From Corinectria fuckeliana (taxonomy: Eukaryota; Ascomycota; Sordariomycetes; Hypocreales; Nectriaceae): DNA of 64,000 nt. Shown in pieces: positions 1 to 11,072 of this stretch; position 1 is the first letter of the stretch; every line of letters begins with the position of its first letter. The stretch covers positions 35,932 through 99,931 of the forward strand of contig WPDH01000379.1 of assembly GCA_019137255.1 (NCBI GenBank). The letters run 5' to 3'. The notes beneath the pieces were generated by a model, which was not told the DNA's origin, ran no database searches, and was given only the letters and a program-made list of their open reading frames with translations. The position numbers and the translations under genes are program-made.

Positions 1-3000
1 TTCCTGGCGGACGCGACGTCAACTTCGAGCTCCTGGATACGCTCACTGCGCGAGTGAAGCTCGTGCATAGCAGAGTTCAAGTTGAGCTCAAAGTTCTGCA
101 TGACCTCGTGCTTATTCTCAAAGTTCTCGGCTGCAATATTTCGTAGGGACGCAAAAGATCGGTGGGCACGATCAATGATCATGAGGTTCTGACTCGACTT
201 GCGGCGGATGATGGGAGTACTGGTTCTGGGTGATGTGGCCTCGAGAGATCGCGACTTGGATAGATCGGTCTTCAGCTCTTCGACAATGTCAAGAGTCTCG
301 CTGTGCTGTGACTCAAGCTGGGCATATTTTTCGGCAAGCTCCTTCTCAGCAGCCTCACGCTCCTGGGCGAGTATCTTAAGGCGGCTCAGCTCCGCAGCGA
401 ACTGTTCGTTTTGGGCCTGGGCCAAGTCCTCGGTTGAGGCGGTCGGCTTCGCGGTCACTGTCTCGTCCTCGGAGGAGGCGTCTCCGTTAGATGAGTCCAC
501 CGTAGCAGGCGAATCCATGGCCGACGATAGCTCTGAAGACAGTGACCGCGAAAAAGAAGACCGCGGTCCATCCTTCAAATCGCTAGACCTCTCATCGGAT
601 AAGAAAGAGTCAGGTCGAGTCTGGATTGGCGACGTGACGGACAAAACGGAGTCACGGGGCCGGGTGGGATGGCGGGACTCGTCCACGACGTCCTGGAGCT
701 CAGACAGGTTGCGCATAGCGTCCTCGTATTTGGCCTGCAGAGAGTCAAAGTCGTTGAGGGTCGACTCATGCTCGACTCGCAGATCGAAGAGCTCCTGGGT
801 CACATTCTCTAGCTTGTCGGCGACGAACTTAGACTGGGCCGGGCTTTGGGGTACCATGTCGCCCTGGGGCTTCTCGAGACGAGTTTCCTTGGCAGATTCA
901 TCCTCATCGGCCTCCTCCTTGACAGTACTAATCCGGGTTTCGACACCCTCCTCATCGGCCTCGGGGATTGGTTCCTCCATCTGGCTGTGTCGGCTTACAT
1001 GGGATTGACTTCGGGAATGTTCGGCCTTGCCACGGCGGGAGACGCCGTTGGTCGATTCCGAGGCAAGTTGAGCTTCCGTTTCCTTGCCGTTCTCCTTTCC
1101 GTCGTGGATCGAGTCGAGCTCATGAAGCAGCGAGTCGAGCTTACCAAGGCTTCGTTGGCGCTCAACGACCTGCTCCAGCCGGTCGACCTCGCGTTGCATC
1201 AGCTCGGCATCCTGGTCGGCCTCGGCGAGGCGCTCCTCAAGGGTCGAGATGTAGTCCTCGCATGAGGCTTCGTTTTCCCGCACGCGAGCAATTTCCTTGC
1301 GTAATTCCATGATGATGGTGGCGTTCTTCTCCTCGCCGCTTGTGTGTCCGTCAAGCTTAGCCTCCAAATCGTGAAGGTAATTCTCAGTGCTGGCCTCGCG
1401 GTCCATGAGCTTCTGCAACCGGGACTGTAGCTGGGTGTTGATGGTCTCGATGTAGGCGCACTTGGTTTCCTTTTCGAGAAGGCTGGTTTCTGTGTTGGAC
1501 AGCGTGCCTCGGGTGCTCGACAGTGACTGCTCTAGGGATTGAATGGTCTTCTCGTACTCGAGAACAACCTGTTCCACAGCCTGGGCAAACGAGTTGGAGC
1601 GGTTAAGGCGGTCTGTCGCGCTGTCGCCAATCGTATCTTCGAGGTGTTGGTTTTCGTCTGATTCGTGTTCACGGGCTCTGGCCATCTGCGAAATTAGCCG
1701 GGCGTGGCGCTGACTGAGCGCCGTGTAGTTCTCCTGGGTATCGAGCAGCTGGTTTTGCAACTCGACTTGGCGCTCGCTCTGTCGCTCGGATCGCTCGCTA
1801 GGGCCCGGGGCGGTGCGTCTAGGGCTGGCGTTGCCGCGGTCGGCGGTGCTGCGAATCTGCTCTCTCAGGAACGCAACCTCAGCCTTCAGTCGATCGATGA
1901 CGGCCTGTTTGTCACCCTCCTCGATCTGCTGAATGCGGGGCTTGGACTGGATGGCTCGGGCACGTTGGGCGTACTGGACGGTGTTGAGGGTCTCACTCAG
2001 GTGAAACTCAGCGGGTGTTACACACGCAATCATATAAGTGATGGCATTACCACCCAATGAGTCCTGGAGTAAACGGGTCAGGCGGGAGTCGCGGTACGAG
2101 ACGTGGGACCCGGCGGATCGCGATGAGAGCTGGCTGATGACCTTGCCGAGCGCAGCGAGACCGGCGTTGATGGAAATACCCTCTTTGGCGCGGTCTCCCT
2201 GGGCGCCGGTGTTCTTGAGTCTTTCGCTGCCCGCGAGATCGACAAAATGCAGCTTGCTATCGGTGGTGACAGAGACCTCTTGGCCGGTCATGGCCTCGAG
2301 AGGAACGGAGAAGCGCTTTTCAGCGCCGGGTGTGGGTGGCGTCTTGCTCTTACGCTGGACCAGGTTGAGTGAGAAGACGGCATGGGAACGTGACGACTTG
2401 GCATTGATGGCGGTGGCGTCGGTCTGGCGAATGGTAGATCCAAAGTTCAAGGCGTTCATCAGATCGTCAACCGAGTTAATCTCCACCTGGCGTAGGCCAG
2501 TCAACAGGATATTGCCCTTGACATCCTCACGGATGGCGACGTTGCCACGCTCGTTCAAGGGCGTGGATTCAGGGACGAGAAGATCGCGGAGCTGCTCGTT
2601 GTAGATTTCGACGTAACTGGCCTTGAGGGACCAGTTGCGATCACCGAGGTCAGTTTGCTGGCCGTAACCCCGGGGTGTACGCAAGTGGGACATAGAATTC
2701 CTGTTCGTCTTTGGGCCAGATTTGGGGGCGTCAAGCGCCTCGAAGAGGGCCGCGGCGGCCCGAGGAATGACACCTAGATCCATTGGTCAGCATCTCTGAG
2801 GGCGTCGATCGTGGGGGCATCCTTACCCATCAACTCAGAGTCGTGCTGTTCTTCGGGGCCCGACGTGCCCATGGTGTACGATTTACCGGCACCAGACTGG
2901 CCGTAGGCGAGCAGAGAAACGTTGTAGCCTTGAGTGAAGGCGCCAACGCAGTCGGAGAGATAGTCCCAGATGCCCTCCTGTCCAACATCCGGTCCGAAAA

Positions 3001-3371
3001 TGCGGTCAAATACGAACAGCTTGCGGCCCTGGGGGGAGTCGATGGTCAAGTTGGTATCGGATGTGGTCTGGACCATGGAGCGCTGGAATCGTTGTGGAAT
3101 CAATTCGTAGCCGGGATCGTTAGGATTGAGCGGTGGTCGAACTCGGACAACTAGCACAAGGTCAGCATCCAAGTTCGCGCGGTCGGAAGCGTGCGCAGTA
3201 CATACCGACTTTGACAGCGGTGCGGCCATCGTCATCAGAGGCTCTGCTACCACCTGCCTTGCTGGTCATACTCATGCGACTACTACTCCTAGGTACGGCC
3301 CTGGAGGCAATGGCGCTGAGGGGCCGCTGGGGTAGGTGGCCCCCAGGCGAAGCCGGCGGCGAGCTCGCCAT
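1..3371 (-). CDS. Kinesin motor protein, probably kinesin-4-like (C-terminus cut by window edge)
   Basis: ATP-driven microtubule motor with an N-terminal head. Exons on the minus strand are 3206-3371, 2827-3150 and 1-2773, and the frame is open to the window edge. Both introns (3151-3205, 2774-2826) have GTATGT/GTAAGG donors and restore conserved motor sequence: KVVVRVRPPL across the first and SELMGVIPRA across the second. Visible motifs are the P-loop GQSGAGKSYTMG (about 2870-2900), switch II DLAGSE (about 2225-2250) and SYRDSRLTRLLQDSLGG (about 2045-2100). After the motor come about 650 residues rich in Glu, Lys, Leu and Gln, a long coiled coil interrupted by Ser-rich linkers. The start at 3371 leaves about 50 residues of low-complexity N-terminus before the motor. 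The kinesin superfamily is certain. The subfamily is inferred from the N-terminal motor and long coiled coil, and the missing tail would settle it. Confidence 0.93.
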
Positions 3372-6300
3372 GGCTAGAGAAGCGGTCGAGTGGCGCGAGG
3401 TCGGCTCGGCGTAGGTTGAGTCGCGCGGAGGGTTGTGGGATGTGATGGCGGAGGCCTAGGCAGTGCCACAAAGGGCTCGAGTGAGGATAGGCCCCGCGAA
3501 AAGAGAGAGAATGGCGAGTAACTTCGTTCTGGTCGTCATAGGTCTGCGAGTAACGAACAGCGAACGGAAGCTATCGCGATCGTTCTCGAAGGGTCCCAGA
3601 CAGTCTCGCGGGAGGCAGTTGGTCGCAGCAAGTCAAGTCGTCGGGAGCGTCTGGCAGCGAGACGAAGACCTCGCAAGGTGTTTATCCCAACTAGGGGTGT
3701 GGGGGGGAAGTAATTAAACAGGGGAGGGCGTCCGAGCCGGCTGCGGATTCGACTTCGTTCCAGCGAGGGGAGAAGCGAATGAGGAGTTAACGGGAACAAC
3801 CACGGGTAAGCCTCGCCAATAAGGATTATGCGCGGGAAGGACCGAAGAACAGAGGATGAGAACGACTACGCGAGACACGGAAAGTTGGAACAAAAACGCG
3901 ACAACAGGCGGGCGAGGAAAAGATGGTGCTGGCGCGGGCTGGCTCAGGGTGGAAGTGGATGTGGATGTGGGCGTTGGCGGTTAGCTCATTCAGGAGTGAG
4001 GGCCTAGATACGCTGAGAAAAGGGACGGCACCCGGACAGGACAAGGACAGGATGAGGACCGTGCCCGAACATGCAGGTACCTACGTGTGCACTGGACATT
4101 GGTGCATTCGCAGGTACTGGCAGTTCTGGGAGAGGACGGGACTTGAGCCAACGGTATAGGGGCCTCCAGCTGTCGGTTTAGGGGCGGTTGGCTCGCTGTC
4201 ACGGCCGCCACAGCTTCGAGCTCAGGGACATTCAACTAGGTTTCAATAGGGCGCCGCAGAGACGACGGGATGCTGGCTGGGAGAGTGGTGCCTGGCCCGG
4301 GCGCCCCTTTTAGGCCCTCTAGCGGCAGTAGCCCCTGGTCTCCGCGACCTCGGGGCCCCTGAAATCGGACCAGCGCCCAGTCCAGAGCCCAGCCTCTAGA
4401 CCACGTTGGGTTGGGTTGTCACTGATCAGAACTCGATAGGAGCACGTTCAGAACAAACTACTCTGCAGGTAATTAACACTGAGCGCGGTCTACGCTCTTC
4501 AGTCTAGGCTGAGCGCCTTCTGAGGTTAAGACAGAAGACAATCAGGGGCCCCCAGCCCAACGGATGGAAACGGTACCCTTGCTTGCACTGGGCTTTGGAT
4601 CCTGGACGTAAAAGCGTGTCTGGTGGGAGCGGGGGTTTGGCTTACGCGGTGTCGGCAGCTTTTTTGTCCGCCGTTTCTCAAACTCCGCATGTCATCCACA
4701 TCACACACACACACCACACACAGTCGGTGACCAACCACCCGCATCATCAGAGTTGCTCCCCGAAAGCCAAGTGCCTCCTTGGCTCGAAAACTTCTTTCCC
4801 ACTCAACCACTCCCCCCGTCTGTTCAGGGGCTGGGGAATCAACGCGATGGCTTAGCGGCCCCTCTCCATGCCAGGCACGCAAACTTTGCAGCCGCCGATC
4901 CTACGACGTCCTTCGGGATACTCTAACACGTCGTGCGAAGGTACATCTACGGATACCCATATGCTCTCCTCTCCTCCCCTCTCCAACGCACAAAATACGA
5001 AGTACGAAGTACGTACTTTCAACTTACGTGCAGCAATCCGAGGCTTACCCACATGTACCTACTTATGTAGATCCCGTCTCTCTCCATCCCTGTCTCACGC
5101 CCAAAATGTCTCAAACGGGGCTAGAGATCGGCCTGGACTCTCCGTCCTGCACCCGCGACATCCAGTTTGCCTGCAACGGCGGGTGCGGCATCCATCCGGG
5201 GGCGGCAGACACAATACCGCTCCGCAGCGCACTGCACTCTACGAAGCGGCGTAGCGCGGTCCGCGTTACGCGTGAAGCGATGAGCTGGCGGTCTGTCTGT
5301 TGCTTTTTTTGGTATTGTCCCCATTGTCCTTGCATATTGGTCTTTGGCCTTTTGTGTCTTGTCTCCGGCCCAGACGGGTTTCTGCGCCGTCTCTTTCGGC
5401 TGCTGTCTCAATCGTTGACATGTTGAAAGTGTCTTATCTTGTACCAGACAAGAGAGGCCACCAAGAGACCACCACCACCTCACCACATCTGTCATACCTT
5501 GTCTACCATGTAAGAGGGCCATGGGCGGGGACTAGTGCAAGAGCGAGGACGAGCGAGGCGAGACTTGCAATGGCGCACCGGACTCCATGGCAGCGATGAC
5601 AGCGCATGTGGCATCGAATGGCACCATTCTCCATCCGAGAAGCAAGACCCTCTAATTACTTCGTACAAGCAAATACCGTTTGGCACATTGTGACTTCAGT
5701 TTTGCTTCAAGAAGAAGCAATTACTCGCAGGGCTGCGAGCACCACTGGGGTTCGTTTCAGGTAGCGTCCCCACCTTCGGCTCCCTATCGTCGGGCGTCGG
5801 TCCTTGTTGCTGGTCCCCGGTTCATCAGTCTCTCCTTGCACACTGACACCAGCCGCAGCTCGACGTTCGACTGCCATACTGCAACCACTTCGTGTCGTGC
5901 AACCCATCAGAGACCGATGGTGTCACGGACTTGCTTCAGCACCGCAATCCGGCCAAGATCCCCTCCAAAAGTAAGTCCTTGATTCGTGGTGGACCAAGAC
6001 ATGCATTAGCAAGGCCGACGCAGGGCATGCCACGAGTACTTCGTACATGATCGACAGGGTGCTGGGTTGCTGGCCAGCTTTCCCATACCATGCCATGCAT
6101 GCACCTCCGCTACAACCTGCCAAATCTCCTGCTGGCTGCCGGCTGCTTTGCCCCAGTTTCGCGGACTCACCATCAGCCTTGTCGATATTCCGGCTTCCAT
6201 CCCAAAAGTCGCACTGAATTACCACTGCCACCATTGCAAGCGAGAATAACCAACTAAGCTATGCTTCATTGGTCAATTCCAATTCAGTCTCGTCGCCACG

Positions 6301-7703
6301 GGGAGATCTGCACTTGGGGCATAGAACAACCAGGCGGGTCTTCGTTTGGTCTGTGACTCCGCAATACAAGACTATTCGTACTTCGTGCATTTGTAATGTG
6401 TACGAATGCTCTCCTGTCATGCGTGACGTAGCTGGCTGTTACCTACTATGTAGGCCTAGTGAAAAGTCATGCGTCCTTGTCTTAGCCGGGTCGTCATATG
6501 TCTAACACGACTTACACTGCAAGCTCCTGTTAGCAAGGACCTGAAGACTACGCATGATTCACTTACGTCGACAACCTAGGCTACTTCATGGGTAAAAAGT
6601 AGTTGTTGACAGTATTCTTTCTAGCTTTATAGCAACAGTTATATAACGTAAACTACGGTCTTTTTATCAAGCATTGAGACTCTTAAACATGTTCCTCGTT
6701 TGGAAATGAATGTCGAAAATGCTAATGGCGTTTTCTCATCTTGTTCACCTATGCGCAGCATTCTCAAAAAGCCCACCAAGTCTAGACGTTCGTCGTGGCG
6801 CCCATGGAAACAGTCACATGCACCCACACAGTGGCACCATGAGAACAATGGTAATATTTTGACATACCTAGACTCAACTTGACAATTGCAGTGAGAGAAA
6901 CATATTTCAATGTTTGAGAAGCGCCATCTTTTCCACAACGGCTACCCTATACAATCGATGGTTGTTTGGGGTGGGTAATTACCTCCCTTACCCATCCGAC
7001 GGCCGGCCAATTAGGGAGTGTTCGCTCCAATGCCTTTGTTAGTTCGTTCGGAATACATAAACCTAGTACGGAGTAGCCTGTCGAGCGTCCTCGCTTTACA
7101 TTTGGCTTAAAATGAGTAAGTCAGCTGTCGGACTTCGGGTCAAAGTTGGCCTAGGGCGGGTGACAATAAAAAAGCCGTCTCTGACACCCCCTGCCACACC
7201 AATGGCTTTAATCACCGAACAACCCGGCTATCACTCGATACAGCAAGGGTAAAGGACTGCCGTGACTGTTTCCTGCAAGAGTCTCGTCAGAAGTCACTGC
7301 CTGTGTGAGTTTCGTTTCGTGTTCAATGTCACAGTGCCATTGCAGGCCGGGCGGGTAGCGTTTCACGGAAGGGGATTCAAGCGGGGAAACGAGTCAGCGA
7401 CGGAGCTTGATGATCTTGGCTCCAAGAGCTTGCGCCCGCATAAGCTGGTGCAAGTCATGGGTTGAGGCCATCTGGCTGGTTGTGGACTTGTGAAACGCAG
7501 AGCACAAAGATGGCGATTCTGGGGCCCACGTGACTTTGGCGTTCGACGTGTTAGAGCCTGGGCAAGTCGTCGCGTCACCACGCGCAGGCTGCCATCCCAC
7601 TTTCGGATTTGGGGCGTCCCTATTCTTCGTCCATCCCACTTCGATATTCAGCCGCGAATCCTCACCAATGCCTCCCTAGGAACCTAGGAGTCAATCCGAT
7701 GCC
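3372..7703. other. 4.3 kb without a recognisable gene
   Basis: Upstream of the kinesin and upstream of the Eme1-like gene; the two genes diverge. No open frame here has family motifs, codon structure or splice sites that I can support. It holds CT-rich tracts typical of fungal promoters (about 4960-4985), a CA-rich stretch (4703-4722) and several copies of the short motif TACTTCGTA/TACGAAGTA (4996-5017, 5657-5666, 6037-6046). Long 5' untranslated regions or a non-coding RNA are possible but cannot be shown from the sequence. Confidence 0.5.
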
Positions 7704-9689
7704 ATGGCACCAGAGGTGATTGATCTGATCTCGTCCAGCCCGCCTGGTCCCGTCATCCAACCTGGCAATGGCTATGGACGAGGTGACACCCCAGCCGCTG
7801 CGGTTGTCGCAACCAACCCACCCCTCTCAAACGACTTCGTTTTTCTTTCAGACGACTTCGACACGAGCATCGACATCGATGAACCCATTCTAGCTTCGGC
7901 CACGAGGAACAAACGCAAAATCTCCCCGTCGCCCGTCTCCAGTCATCCGCCCAAACGCCTTTCTCCATTATCAGTCCCGATGCCACACGTTCGAACCAGC
8001 ACAGCTCGAACACTGGTGGCATCCGATCCCATAGTCCTCACCAGCTCCCCAGAACGGGCCATTACACCGAAGCCTAAGCCATGGGATCGTCGTGAAGCCG
8101 AGAAACACGCACAAACGAGACAGACAATCCAGCCCTCCCAGGATTCAGACCCATTTGTTAGTCCGCCTCGGCGCGCTGAGATCCCGGCCACGACCAGGCC
8201 TGAATCATCAGACCCGTTTGCGAGCTCTCCACGAGCAGTAGATATATCCTTCGGATCAAAAGATTCGAAACCGAAAGATGCACGGCCAACCTACACAGGC
8301 GAGACAACTGCGCCAGTCACAAAGCCGACGAGACGCACTGCCGAATGGGACCCTATATCCAGCTCGGCCCCCCAAGCCTGCTCCTTTGGCTCCTCCCCCC
8401 CACGAGAAAGACCCGTTGCCATCGACATTGAAGTATCTGGCCCTGAAGGATCCGATGACGAATTCCCAGACATTGCTGACTTCGACATTGCGAAATGCCG
8501 ACGATCACAGCTGCAACGGTCTCAAAGCGAGATCATAACGTCGAAATCACGAAAGGCACCAAAATCACAAAAGCCACAAAAGCCACAGAAATCAGCAGTG
8601 GAGCGGACACGAGAGAAAGAGGCGAGAGCTGCAGCGAAGGAAATAGACAAAGAAAACAAGCGCCGGGAGAAGCAAGAGGCAAAAGCAGCCAAAGCCCGCG
8701 AAAGAGAACGGACTGCAGCTTTGGCCGAAGTCAATAAACTTCGAACGGACAAGAAAGTCTCGACCCCGGAGATGATTGTTGACATACCATCAAGCCTGAA
8801 CCCCACGACGACGGTGCAGCTCGAGGCGATGCTGCAAGGGCTTGATGTTGACTACACCTCCTGGAACAGCACTGTCGAGAATGTCGTCAAGTGGCGTAGG
8901 AAGGTGAGAAGTCGCTTCAACGAGGACCTGGGTCTCTGGGAACCGCTTCCGTTGCGGATCCACGATGAGAAGCACATACTGGTCGTTGTGACGGCGGCCG
9001 AGTTTGTCAAGCTAGCGCTGGAAGATGACCTCGAGTCCCATGTCGGCAAGATGACCCGCCACTTTGGCAATCACCAGATCATATATCTGCTTGAAGGGCT
9101 GATCCCGTGGATGCGTAAGAACAGAAATCTTCGCAACCGGCAGTTTGCGTCGCACGTTCGATCTCAGGAGCCCACAACCCAGGCAGCTAGTCGCCGGAGG
9201 ACTAACGCCGAGGATTACGTGTCCGAGGAGGCGATCGAGGATGCTCTGCTTCAGCTGCAAGTGATGCACGGTGTGCTCATCCATCACACCATGATACCTC
9301 TAGAGACGGCGCAATGGATCTCCGTCTTTACGCAGCACGTGTCGACGGTGCCATACAGGAAGCAAAGGGACCACGCGACCCTGGGGGCCGGCTTCTGCAT
9401 GGAGAGCGGGCAGGTCAAGACGGGCGACGACGCTAAGGACACATACGTTCGCATGCTGCAGGAAATCGTCAGAGTTACGGCCCCCGTTGCGTACGGAATC
9501 GCTGCCGAGTTTGAGAACGTGAGCGACCTGGTCCGGGTGTTGGAGACCGACGGACCGAGCAGGCTGGAGGGAATACGGAAGAGTGCCAACAAGGACGGGG
9601 CGTTCTCGGATCGGACAGTCGGACAGGCCGTCAGTCGACGTATGCACAAAGTATTCACAGGACGGGATGATGGAAGCACAGATGTTTAG
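7704..9689 (+). CDS. EME1: Eme1/Mms4-like subunit of the Mus81 structure-specific endonuclease
   Basis: Non-catalytic partner of Mus81, which cuts branched DNA such as 3' flaps, stalled forks and nicked Holliday junctions in the nucleus. The gene is a single 661-aa exon starting at the first in-frame ATG. Residues 1-260 are disordered, with many SSP, SDPF and SSPR motifs that look like phosphorylation or SUMO-interaction sites; the first residues EVIDLISSSPP resemble a SIM. A basic, Ala/Lys/Glu-rich coiled stretch follows (about 275-350). The ERCC4-like fold covers about 360-640, including HHTMIPLETAQWISVFTQH, and ends in the conserved segment SANKDGAFSDRTVGQAVSRR. The metal-binding signature of an active ERCC4 nuclease is not evident, as expected for Eme1. 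It converges with the phosphatase gene 280 bp downstream. The symbol is assigned by domain pattern, not by alignment. Confidence 0.85.
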   Translation: MAPEVIDLISSSPPGPVIQPGNGYGRGDTPAAAVVATNPPLSNDFVFLSDDFDTSIDIDEPILASATRNKRKISPSPVSSHPPKRLSPLSVPMPHVRTSTARTLVASDPIVLTSSPERAITPKPKPWDRREAEKHAQTRQTIQPSQDSDPFVSPPRRAEIPATTRPESSDPFASSPRAVDISFGSKDSKPKDARPTYTGETTAPVTKPTRRTAEWDPISSSAPQACSFGSSPPRERPVAIDIEVSGPEGSDDEFPDIADFDIAKCRRSQLQRSQSEIITSKSRKAPKSQKPQKPQKSAVERTREKEARAAAKEIDKENKRREKQEAKAAKARERERTAALAEVNKLRTDKKVSTPEMIVDIPSSLNPTTTVQLEAMLQGLDVDYTSWNSTVENVVKWRRKVRSRFNEDLGLWEPLPLRIHDEKHILVVVTAAEFVKLALEDDLESHVGKMTRHFGNHQIIYLLEGLIPWMRKNRNLRNRQFASHVRSQEPTTQAASRRRTNAEDYVSEEAIEDALLQLQVMHGVLIHHTMIPLETAQWISVFTQHVSTVPYRKQRDHATLGAGFCMESGQVKTGDDAKDTYVRMLQEIVRVTAPVAYGIAAEFENVSDLVRVLETDGPSRLEGIRKSANKDGAFSDRTVGQAVSRRMHKVFTGRDDGSTDV

Positions 9690-9968
9690 GAGTGCATTGT
9701 ATTAAAGTCTATGTGCCAGGGTATCATAAAACATATCAAGTTGGGCGTTCAGCTGTGAAGATGTCCTGATTCGTGTTAGCTAGTCTCTTGACAAAGCGGC
9801 AACAAAAATTGAATGAGTATTTCAAGCTGTCAGATAGCGGTTGGACAAAATTGTGTCCACATAGATGTTTCGGAACAGGTCTGTGTAGATTGCTTCTTCA
9901 TCATAAAGCTTGGGAATGCGTTGTGTAAAAAAAGAGGGATAACGTACCATTGGTGGAGAGCGCAAGAG

Positions 9969-10733
9969 TTATTTGTTGTCGTGCTTGCGCTTCCGCGACG
10001 TCGGTTTGAAGAACGAGTCCATCGTCTTCTGCTTCTCATCGAACTTGGCGCTGCCAATGCCGCCGCGGGTCTTCTTCAGACCTTTGACGTGGTCCATGCC
10101 GTTAATGGTCTCGACAGAGAGCCTCAGAGGCAGTCGGCCGTCAATTGGGTTTGGAAGAGCAGACAGGACCCCTTCCAGGTAGCCTGTGTTGTTCCACTGA
10201 AGACGAGCTAGAGCCGACGGGTCGGAAAACTCTGACTGAGCGCCAGGCGCAATGGCAGATTGGATCCTCGCGGAGAGGGCCTTGAAGAGAACACCAAGGA
10301 TGATACCATGGGCGACGATGCAGACGGAAGAGTCGCCGACGTCCAGCACCGGGACGAGATGATCGTCCAAGAACCGGTCGACCCGCAGCCTCATCGCCTC
10401 GGGCGTCTCAGCGCCTTCGTGCTCCTCCGCCCCAAACTTGGCGCCCTCGCCGCTGCCAAAGTCCTTCTCGCGCAGGTCGGGCACCTGCACGACAACCAGC
10501 CCGTCTGCCTTGCGCGCGCGGTTCTGCGCGTCGCAGACAGCCTGGGCGGTGCGCACGGCGCGCTGGAGGTCGGACGAGAAGAGGTGCTTGACCGAGGCTC
10601 TGCCGGCGAGGTGGGCGGCCAGACGCCGGGCTTGGAGCACGCCGTGGGTGGTCAGCGGCGAGTCGCGCGACCCGGCGTACAGGCCGGCCACATTGTCGAC
10701 TGTTTCTCCATGGCGGATGAGGAAGAGACGCAT
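9969..10733 (-). CDS. Histidine phosphatase (phosphoglycerate-mutase-like) with C-terminal PIP-box-like tail
   Basis: A member of the histidine phosphatase superfamily, which transfers phosphate through a catalytic histidine; the natural substrate is unknown. The 254-aa single exon opens with the catalytic signature LIRHGETVDN (residues 5-14). LFSSDLQRAVRTAQ (about 51-64) and the second active-site histidine in CIVAHG follow, so the catalytic core looks intact. Unusually, the last 20 residues read QKTMDSFF (235-242) and then KPTSRKRKH. The first part fits the PCNA-interacting consensus Qxx[ILM]xx[FY][FY], and the second looks like a nuclear localisation signal. It starts at the first ATG and is transcribed away from the DUF3659 genes. 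Simple metabolic phosphoglycerate mutase is unlikely, given the tail. Confidence 0.88.
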   Translation of the reverse strand: MRLFLIRHGETVDNVAGLYAGSRDSPLTTHGVLQARRLAAHLAGRASVKHLFSSDLQRAVRTAQAVCDAQNRARKADGLVVVQVPDLREKDFGSGEGAKFGAEEHEGAETPEAMRLRVDRFLDDHLVPVLDVGDSSVCIVAHGIILGVLFKALSARIQSAIAPGAQSEFSDPSALARLQWNNTGYLEGVLSALPNPIDGRLPLRLSVETINGMDHVKGLKKTRGGIGSAKFDEKQKTMDSFFKPTSRKRKHDNK

Positions 10734-11072
10734 GGTGGCGCGGCACCGCTTCGCTCGAGCCCTAGGACATTGTGAATGATGGTGAGCTGGAGGATGTGGG
10801 AGGATGGGAGAAAAAATTTGAACTTTGTACCCTGTTGTGGAAATTGGCTGACTAAGAACCAGTATAGATATGCATATATCGGATACCTGCTTGGCTGAAG
10901 CAGTCTGAAGCCAGTTACGGCTGACTGGCTTCAGCTGTCAACACCATGATGCATGGAATAATAAATTCATCATTGTTGAACGGTTCAATTGACAGCCTAT
11001 ACTAAATCGTACAATCATTGCAAATATTCGAAACTCCATTAAAGACTTATTTTCCATCTTAATCCTGCCCCT
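10734..11072. other. Promoter-side gap between phosphatase and DUF3659 gene
   Basis: 339 bp between the start of the histidine phosphatase gene and the stop of the large DUF3659 gene, both on the minus strand. It must carry the phosphatase promoter and the DUF3659 3' end. It is AT-rich with no open frame or clear motif. Confidence 0.5.
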
